This document shows, piece after piece, positions 55,900 to 64,000 of a DNA stretch of 64,000 nt (the stretch's first letter is position 1; every line of letters begins with the position of its first letter). Under the pieces are notes generated by a model. It saw only the letters and a program-made list of their open reading frames with translations. It made no database searches and was not told the DNA's origin. The translations under genes and the position numbers were made by a program. Origin of the DNA: Geosiphon pyriformis (taxonomy: Eukaryota; Glomeromycota; Glomeromycetes; Archaeosporales; Geosiphonaceae). The DNA is taken from contig JAAOMT010000034.1 of assembly GCA_016748015.1 (NCBI GenBank), forward strand, positions 104,728 to 168,727, written 5' to 3'.

Positions 55900-57140
55900 T
55901 ATCATTAATTTTATTAGTTATAACTTAATTTTTTTGATAGTTTCTTGCTATTACTTTTAATAACACTGCAAATAATAATACTTTTATAAAAAAGTTAACA
56001 AGAAAATTAAAAGAAAAAATATTCAATAAAACTTGAAGAACTTTCAATTTTGATGCTTTAATTATATTTTAAACTTGGCAGTACAAACAACCCTAAATGA
56101 AATAAAAAATAATATTTCCAAAGTATTTGTTAAAAACTCAAACTGAATATATTTACCTAAAATTTTTCCAATGTAAACTTTATATAAATTAAAAATTAGA
56201 AAACTTAACTTTGCAATTTATACCTTATTTCAACATTTTGAGCTTTTTAAACACACTTATAATATATATTAAATTAAATACTATAAACTTATTCTGAATT
56301 ATCTTATCCAGTAGAATTTTATTTATAATATAATTAGAAATAGATTATTTTTTAAATTAATAAGTTATTTATTTCTGATTTTATATATTTTGAATAAAAA
56401 AATTTTATTTGTAAATTTATAAACATTAAACATTTTTATTAGTAATTACATTAACTTCTATTAATATGTTATTTTATATAATTAATAGATTATCTTTAAT
56501 AAAATTGTTAAATTTTTTGAATTATTTAAAAATATTATGGTCAAAATGTCAACCAATTCAAATAATACTGTCTTTTTGAATATTTTTCTCTTTAATATTA
56601 TTTTTAATTATGTTAAAAACATAGTTAATGATAATAAATTTGGTAAAACATTATAATTTTAATTGTATTTATTTAGTTATTTATTTAACACATTTAATAT
56701 TAGATCTATTATTTGTTATAGTGACTAGAACAACAAAAAAAAAGTTGATTAAATATTACTTTAAAATAAATACAACTGTAATGTTTTATACTGTATTGGA
56801 TTTAAGAAAAAAATTTTATTATTTTACAAAGAAGAAATGTTTAGATCATAATATTAATAAAACAAAAAAATTGTAAGTTATTAATTTATTCAAATAGTTT
56901 TATTTTCTAATTTTTACATAATAAATAAATCTTTAAAATGCATATTCTTTTTGAAACAAAATATACACTAAATATTATAGTAATATTAAATAACAGTTTT
57001 TTGTTAAATAAAAATTTTAATAATACTATAGCATTAATTATACAATCTATATTAGAAACAGACTTTAATAATAATAAAAAAGAAGAACTTGATAAAATTA
57101 AATGTTATATTTCTGAAAAGATAACCAATAAAAAATAAAT
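55900..57140 (+). pseudogene. hAT transposase remnant, left copy
   Basis: Decayed transposase. Near 55960-56000 NTANNNTFIKKLTRKL resembles the hAT block after the second catalytic Asp (DNASNN in intact relatives). Open 56628-56876: KKLIKYYFKINTTVMFYTVLDLRKKFYYF matches the YTVLDPR-type block close to the hAT dimerisation region. Open 56938-57138 is the C-terminal end (FNNTIALIIQSILETDFNNN). Stops and frameshifts break the rest. Assignment rests on motif resemblance. Confidence 0.72.
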
Positions 57141-57658
57141 GTAATAACATAATAAAAAATATATTATAAAAAATATTTATCTAAATTAATATTTTATTAA
57201 TAGTTTGATATTTAGACACATCAAACACAATTTTTTTGTTTTGTATATATGATTTAAAATTATTTGGCAAATTAAGAATTATTTATTGCTTTTGAATATG
57301 CTTTTTTTGCAAATGAGAATATGATTACAGATATAAGGTTTCATTTAGTGTTTAAAACTATAAAAACAGTACAGTGTTTTCAATTATGAATGCAGAGACT
57401 ATTGAAAAAAAAATTAAATAATAATATAGTATAATATAATGTTTTTAATAGTTAAACTTGAATATATTTATGAACTTTAAACCAAACTTGAACCAGACTT
57501 GTTGTATGTGTTTGGGTTCAGTTCAAGTTCAGTAATTTTAAGTTTGGTTTAAGTTTAAGTTCAAAATTTTGCCAAATTTTCTGTTTAAGTTTGGTTTAAT
57601 TCAGTAATTTGATTAAATTTAAACTGAACCAAACCAAACATCAGAACCCTAAATTTGG

Positions 57659-58090
57659 TTGGTAACTTAATAACTAAGTTATTAGATAGTGTAATTAGAC
57701 TTCTAGATATTATCAAATCTTTTGCAATTAGTTTTGGCAATTATAAGTTATGTTTTTTTTTCTGGCTTGAATAATAGTATAAGAGTTTTTATAAATGTGT
57801 AGTATTGTTTTGTTTAGTCTAAGTAACTAGTCACATATAATAAGTGTGTAAATTACATCTAGTTTGGGTTATTTAGTTTAATTCTGTATGCTAAATAGCA
57901 ATTAAACTTTACTTATTAATTACATAAATAAAAAATATATATAATATAATAATATTAAGCAAAAAAACTTTTTCTTTTGTTAATTTTTTAGTTATAACAA
58001 AAACATAAAGTTGTCAAAAAGATAGCTTTTCTTATTTTTTTTCTTTTTCTTTTAGTTATTTTTTTTAACACATTATTTTTTATTGTAATA
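57659..58090. other. AT-rich stretch before the LINE coding remnants
   Basis: About 430 bp without a recognisable gene. Probably the 5' untranslated part or decayed N-end of the LINE that follows. Confidence 0.45.
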
Positions 58091-58099
58091 AAATTGGCA

Positions 58100-59960
58100 A
58101 ATTTTTCTGTTAATAATTCTGGTTTTGATCCAGCTGGTTTGGAGACCTATTTAGACATAAAAAAAAATGTGTTAAAAATATTTACTCTTATAACATCTCT
58201 TACAAAAAGCCTAAAAAGCTTAAGTTACCTAATATAATTAAAGATATAATTAATATATCTGCTAATTTTATTAGTACTACTAATATAAAGTTTGATAATA
58301 TCAAACAAAAAAGGTCTTGAAATAATAAAACAACCAGTAAAGCCAACAATATTAATAAAATCTTAAACATAAAAAATATAAAAAATATAAAAAATACAAT
58401 TGCCAAAAAATTATTTATACTGACTTAAATGTTTTAAAGATTAATAATAATATGAACAGAATTATGCCAAAAAAAATACATACCAGAACATATGCTATAG
58501 ATTATTTACCAAAAGTTTTTTTTTTGGAATTTGAATAATAATAATAATGTTCTAATACTTTTATCTTTTAAGTTTATTGGCTTAAAGCAATTACTATTAA
58601 TTGGATTATATGTCTTGAAAAAACAAAGCTTTAATTTAGTTAAATTTTTTATATTAAATATTAAACTTTTTTCAATATTTGGCAAAACTTTTAGAAATAA
58701 ATTAATAGTTGTAAAAATAATTTTTTATTATATTAATAGTTTTAGAGAAGTCTTAATTCTCTCAAAATTTTCTGGAATTATTAGATTAATTTTTACATTA
58801 GAATTAAATTTAAAAAAACTAAAAATATAACAATCTGTGAGAAAATTTTTGTCAATAATAATGTTAAGAAAATAATTGTTAAAGAAATCTTTATAAATTT
58901 TCCTAAATTAGCTGTAAAATTAGTATTCTCTAAGTTTAATAAAATTGTGTTAATTAAGATAGAGCTCATTAGTCTTTGGCAAAAAGCTTTAATCAAGTTT
59001 GAATCTACTAATATTGTTAATTTGGTCACAGCAAAATAATTAATACTCATGAAAAAAATTATGTTTGTGTAACTAAAGCTATTAATAATAAACAAATATA
59101 GATATTAAAAAATTATTATTAAGTTTTGCCATATATATTGTTAGTTAGCACAAGTGCTTATAATTTTTTTAATCTGATGATATTCTACAATAAAAAAACC
59201 TGTTTTATTGGCTATAATTCTGGTTTTTATGTATATGACAGATGTATTATTGTTTATTATATTAATAAGTTATCAAAAAAAACTGTCATTAATTCTGTTT
59301 TAGTTATTAAAAGTGTAAATTTGCATTAGTTTGATTTGTTTTTGGCTGTTTGTACTTATTCTAAACAATTTGGTCATGTTTTGATTGTGTATATATTTAA
59401 TGAAAATTTAAATAATTATAATAAAAAGTCAATTAATTTTTAGAATTATGTTTAATTGACAAATATTTATAAAAAAAAGCAGGCTCCAATTGTTTAACCA
59501 GTTTTTTTTGATAGTAAAATATAGATACAAGTTGCTGGCAGTTTTTTTTTGTGTAATACTATCAGGTTTTATAATAGTTAATTTATCTTTAGAAGATAAA
59601 CTTCTTTTGCTAATTACTATAAAAATAAATAATAGGTTTGTTATTCTTAAATACAATTTTGTCAATCTTATAAAACAAATTAACAAGCTGGTTATAAAAT
59701 TAAATACACTTGGACCAATGATTTTCCAATCTAATCTTGAATATTAACTATTGGTAACTTTTTTATTACAGAATTAAGAAGCAGATATAGTAATGAATAA
59801 AGGTTCAGATGTATCCACTAATAATAAAAATATTATAGAAGTGGTGTTTTTTGATTTTTTAATAGTTTCTAAATTAGAAGATATTATAAACAGTTTGTCA
59901 AAAATAATAATAAGTCTTTTGACCAAAATAAATAATGTTAATATAAGTCTGAAAGATTTT
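58100..59960 (+). pseudogene. LINE ORF1 remnant
   Basis: Plus strand. Fragments follow the order of Glomeromycotina LINE ORF1 proteins. Open 58531-58830 has KFSGIIRLIFTLELNLKK. Then WQKALIKFES near 58975. Open 59126-59329 has CFIGYNSGFYVYDRCIIVYY. Then KQFGHVLIVY near 59365, NIYKKKQAPIV near 59465 and QVAGSFF near 59530. The C-end is a coiled-coil-like stretch (open 59490-59747, NLIKQINKLVIKLNTLG; then KLEDIINSLSKII). In related proteins the CIIVYY-to-GHV part contains Cys residues of a zinc-binding region, now mostly lost. Heavily decayed. Confidence 0.75.
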
Positions 59961-60079
59961 TCTTACCAATAACTAAACTTATTTAAAAGTTTGCTATATA
60001 TAATATCAAAAATATAAACAATTTTGTCAAGTAAAAAAACATTATTTATTAACACAAAGTTATAAACAATTCTGTTTTT

Positions 60080-61545
60080 GTTGTAATAAAAACAAAGTTA
60101 ATAAACAATAATATTGCTAAACATATGTATAAAATATTAAAAATGACTGGATGTTTTCTATCAATATATCTGCTTTTTAAAAATCAACTTTTGATTTCTA
60201 TTTTGGATTTATATGTTAATACTATTTTGGAAAAAAGATTGATTTGGTTCTATAATATTAATATTATGATAACTAAGACTTTAAACAATACTATATTCAT
60301 AGTTTTTAATGAAAACTTTAATAAAAATAATTTTGGTTACAGTATAAATTTCAGAAAATTTTTGAATTTAGGTTTATTTGATTCTTTTAGTAATTTATTA
60401 TTGTATAAACTCCTTATATGGTTCAATTTTAGGAGAATTAAAAGATACATAAATTTTGTTTTGGTTAGTAATAATTTTTAAAATTTGTTTTTAATCAACA
60501 AATTTACTGTTTAAATAAGTTTTTTTGATACCAATTATTTAGTTGTATTAGTTAATATTAGTTTAAAAGAACTTTTTAGTTTTCAGTTCAATTTAATATA
60601 CAAACAAATCAACAGAAATAGATGAAAATTCAAGGTTAATAATGTTAATAAGGAAGTTTAGGAGATTAACATTAACTGCTATTTTGATTGCTACTTATAA
60701 TATTCAAGATTTCAAGAAAAAAGCTAATTTTAATAGAATATGGCAGATGATTTATCAAATAATATATTCTATAGCTAATGCTGTTCTTTTAAAAACATGG
60801 TATTGGAGTAATAAAATGATCAAAACTACTATATTTTTTAAGTTTTATCAGTTAAAATTGTTGATGTTAAAGATCTTAGAAACATACTAATTAAAAAACT
60901 TGATAAACTTTTAGATCTTAGTTAACAAGTGGTTTTATTTAAATTTTGACCAGACAGCAGAATTCAAAAAATTTTTTGACATTAGTTGTAATAAAATTCT
61001 GATTAAACAATCTTTGGTTTATTTTAAAAAAATTTATAAATCTTATAAGATGTTAAAATTTAAAGCTGTTAAAAATTTTTATATTAAAACTGCTATTACT
61101 AAATGCATAAAAGCTTTTATTAACAATAAAAATTAAATAATAAGAAATGTATTAAAAAAATTTTTTAAAAAGATTATATTTAATTATTTGGTTAATAATA
61201 GTAAATTAATTTTAAAATTTAACTTGATTAAGTATAGAGTTGATTTAATTATAAAATATTGGACCAAAAAACATACAGTTAAAGCTGTTATTCTTTTTTA
61301 TTAACAAACACAATTTGAGTTTCTTAATTATATTGAAAATAGTATGTTTTTTAGTATTATGTCACAAATTGGTTTTACTAAGTTTATGTTAATAGTTGAA
61401 AATTTTTTTAATGATAAAGCTGCTGAATTATTTAATATCTTTAATAAAATATAAAAGCATTACAATAAGTTAATTTTGGATTATCTTTTGTGTTTACTCA
61501 ATTTGTGCTTAGTAATTAAATCTTTTTTTAATGTCTAAAAAAAGG
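60080..61545 (+). pseudogene. LINE ORF2 remnant (endonuclease to start of RT)
   Basis: Plus strand. Open 60125-60481 covers the endonuclease: TGCFLSIYLLFKNQLLISILDLYV, IVFNENFNKN (GDFNED-type block) and NFRRIKRYINFVLVSNN. FFDTNYLVVLV (the SDH-type end motif, decayed) is near 60515. The linker (open 60642-60890) leads to YWTKKHTVKAV near 61260 and FFNDKAAELFNIFNKI near 61410-61455, the RT start. The sequence stops in the RT at about 61545, where the right hAT copy begins; the catalytic RT core is not in the window. Confidence 0.75.
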
Positions 61546-61553
61546 TCTGAATT

Positions 61554-64000
61554 AGAATTTTAATGTTCAGTCTAATTTGGTTTAAGTTTAATCAAATTAC
61601 TAAACTAAACCAAACTTAAACAGAAGATTTGACAAAATTTCAAACTCAAACTTAAACCAAACTTAAAATTACTGAACTTGAATTCAAACACATGTAACAA
61701 GTCTGGTTTAAGTTCAGTTTGAAGTTTATAAACATGTTCAGGTTTAATTATTAAAAACATTATATTATATTATATTATTATTTAATTTTTTTTCAATAGT
61801 CTCTGTATCTATGATTAAAAACATTGTATTGCTTTTATAGTTTTAAATACTAAATAAAATTTTATATCTGTAATTATATTCTTACCTACAATAATACGTA
61901 TTCAGAAACAATAAATAATCTTTAATTTGCCAAATAATTATAAGTTATATATATAAAACAAAAAAATTGTGTTTGATATGTCTAAATATCAAATTATTAA
62001 TAAAATTTTAATTTAGATAAATATTTTTTGTAATATATCTTCTATTATATTATTACATTTATTTTTTATTGGCCATCTTTTCAGAAATATAACAATCAAT
62101 TTTATTAAGTTTATTATTATTATTAAAGTTCACTTCTAATATAGATTGTATAATTAATGCTATAATATTATTAAAATTGTTATTTAACAAAAAACTGTTA
62201 TTTGATGTTAATATAATATTTAGTGTGTACTTTGTTTCAAAGAAAGTATGCATTTTAAAGATTTATTTATTATGTAAAAATTAGAAAATAAAACTATTTA
62301 AATAAATAAATAACTTATAATTTTTTTGTTTTATTAATATTATTATCTAAAAAAATTTTCTTTGTAAAATAATGGAATTTTTTCCTTGAATCCAATACAG
62401 TATAGAGCATTACAGTTGTATTTATTTTAGAATAATATTCAATTAACTTTTTTTTTGTTGCCCTAGCCACTATGATAAGTAATAGATCTAATATTAAATA
62501 TGTTAAATAAATAACTAAATAAATACAATTAAGATTATAATATTTTACCAGATTTATTATCATCAACTATGTTTTTAACATAATTAAAAATAATATTAAA
62601 AAAAAGAATAATTAAAAAGACAGTATTATTTGAACTGGTTTATATTTTGATCATAATATCTTTAAATAATTCAAGAAATTTAGCAATTTTATTAAAGATA
62701 ATCCATTAATTATATAAAATAATATATTAATTAAAGTCAATGTGAATGCTAGTAAAAATGTTTAATGTTTATAAATTTACAATTAAAATTTTTTTATTCA
62801 AAATATATAAAATCAGAAATAAATAACTTGTTAATTTAAAAGATAATCTATTTTTAATTATGTCATAAATAAAATTTTACTGGTTAAGATAATTTAGAAT
62901 TAATTTATAATATTTAATTTAATATATATTACAAGTGTGTTTAAAAAGCTCAAAATATTAGAATAAGATATAAATTGCAAAGTTAAGTTTTCTAATTTTT
63001 AATTTATATAAAGTTTACATTAGAAAAATTTTAGGTAAATATATTCAGTTTGAGTTTTTAACAAATACTTTGGAAACATTATTTTTTATTTCATCTAGAG
63101 CTGCTTGTATTATTAAGTTTAGAATATAATTAAAACATCAAAATTGAAAATTCTTCAAGTTTTATTGAATGTTTTTTTCTTTTAATTTTTTTGCTAATTT
63201 TTTTATAAAAGTATTATTATTTGCAGTATTATTAAAAATAATAGCAAGAAGCTGTCAAAAAAATTAAGTTATAACTAATAAAATTAATAAACTTATATAA
63301 AAAAAGGGTAAGTATAACTTTTTCTTAAATTTTTTTAGCTTGAAGCAATAATAAAAACCAACATTAAGAAAACATGATTTTTAATAATATGAACACTATA
63401 ATAATTTTTAACTTCAGATAATACTAATGCTAAAAATTCAGCTCTAAAACAATAATAAAAACCAATTTAAGCCAATATTGAGAAAACATAATTTTTAATA
63501 ATATAAATACTGTAGTAATTTTGAGTCTTAAATAATGCTAATACTGAAAATTCAGCTTTAAGACAATAATAAAAACCAATTTAAGTTAATATTAAGAAAA
63601 CATAATTTTTAATAATATAGATACTATAATAACTTTAAGTTTCAGATAATACTAATATGCTGTATAGTATGCTAATCTTATCATTGACTATTAACTAATC
63701 CAAATTCATGTAAAAATATACATACATATCTTTAATGTAATTCTAGAATTTTTTAATACTTTAAAAAATCTGTTTGTAATATTTATTTTATTATGTTATC
63801 TACTTATTAATTTAAAATTAATTATTGTTTGTTAAAAATCTCAATTGTTATTGATATAATAAGTAATAATAGAAACAAAAACTTTATTATTGGAAAATGA
63901 TTAGAGATCTAATATAAAGAAAATTTTGGACTTGATAGTATTTAAGTATATCTATTATATTATAAGAATGAGTAAAAAAAAAGTACCATTTTATAATAAA
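61554..64000 (-). mobile_element. Right hAT remnant, inverted copy, running off the window
   Basis: Reverse-complement counterpart of 55150-57650. It starts AGAATTTTAATG, aligning with AGGGTTCTGATG at the end of the left copy, followed by the same TTTGGTTTAAGTTT runs. Minus-strand open frames 62315-62566 and 62059-62253 are the partners of 56628-56876 and 56938-57138. The triplicated block recurs near 63350-63660. The distal end lies beyond 64000. Confidence 0.8.
62059..63250 (-). pseudogene. hAT transposase remnant, right copy
   Basis: Minus strand. Open 62315-62566 has KKLIEYYSKINTTVMLYTVLDSRKKFHYF, and open 62059-62253 gives the C-end (FNNIIALIIQSILEVNFNNN). Upstream sequence to about 63250 is homologous to 55950-56600 but full of stops. 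It differs from the left copy by scattered substitutions and short indels. Confidence 0.72.

Larger units (their letters stand above)
54232..57650 (+). mobile_element. Left hAT DNA transposon remnant
   Basis: Terminal regions are rich in TTTGGTTTAAGTTT-type runs (54250-54400 and 57470-57640). The right end reads CAGAACCCTA. An 8-bp flanking repeat (TATTTGGT / AATTTGGT, 7 of 8) fits the hAT target size. The interior carries hAT transposase remnants on the plus strand. The part from about 55150 to 57650 is present again in inverted orientation at 61554-64000. Confidence 0.7.

Noticed and set aside
58200-59095. Minus-strand open frames 58200-58406, 58793-59095 and 59429-59686
   Set aside because: Low-complexity Ile/Leu/Phe translations antisense to the LINE ORF1 remnant.
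1-64000. Host genes, tRNA or rRNA genes
   Set aside because: No stretch outside the elements has a convincing host coding frame or RNA gene structure by eye; short tRNAs could be missed without a search.

Overview
The window is almost entirely transposable elements. No host gene, tRNA or rRNA could be recognised. Four things point to an arbuscular mycorrhizal fungus (Glomeromycotina): the very AT-rich base composition, CpG depletion, a LINE of the type I know from Rhizophagus and its relatives, and nested Ty3/gypsy elements with hAT remnants. That assignment is inference from family resemblance, not from a marker gene. The elements are lettered A-H from left to right.

Layout. A (1-2229, +) is the 3' end of a gypsy element: integrase, polypurine tract and 3' LTR. 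It abuts a LINE ORF2 remnant (2235-3480, +). B (3673-6257, +) is a different gypsy family: 5' LTR, PBS and gag, cut before the protease. C (6258-37047, -) is a long gypsy element broken by three insertions. D (6548-16597, +) sits in its 3' LTR, E (21715-24692, +) between its Cys-rich and dUTPase domains, and F (27328-35072, +) in its gag. G (37048-37086 and 47367-54084, -) is another copy of the C/D/H family. It is split in its RNase H region by H (37087-47366, -), the best preserved copy. D, H and F have exact 4-bp target duplications (GTGT, ATGT, ACAG); E has an eroded one (TTGG/TCAG). To the right, two hAT transposon copies in opposite orientation (54232-57650, and 61554 to the window end) flank a decayed LINE (57659-61545).

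The main biological point is the coding plan shared by C, D, F, G and H: gag - aspartic protease - a Cys-rich, probably zinc-binding module - a trimeric-type dUTPase - reverse transcriptase - RNase H - integrase - a C-terminal tail of unknown function. In F (all that survives) and in H (gag through integrase) this lies in one reading frame interrupted only by point stops, which implies a single fused Gag-Pol polyprotein. A dUTPase would lower dUTP and limit uracil incorporation during cDNA synthesis. E is a short non-autonomous derivative that keeps LTRs, PBS and polypurine tract. F has lost its integrase.

All copies look inactive. They carry in-frame stops and lost active-site residues, nearly all explicable by C-to-T or G-to-A changes. 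Paired LTRs also differ mostly by transitions. An exact 19-bp Tn5 mosaic end at 1262-1280 marks a probable library or assembly artefact.
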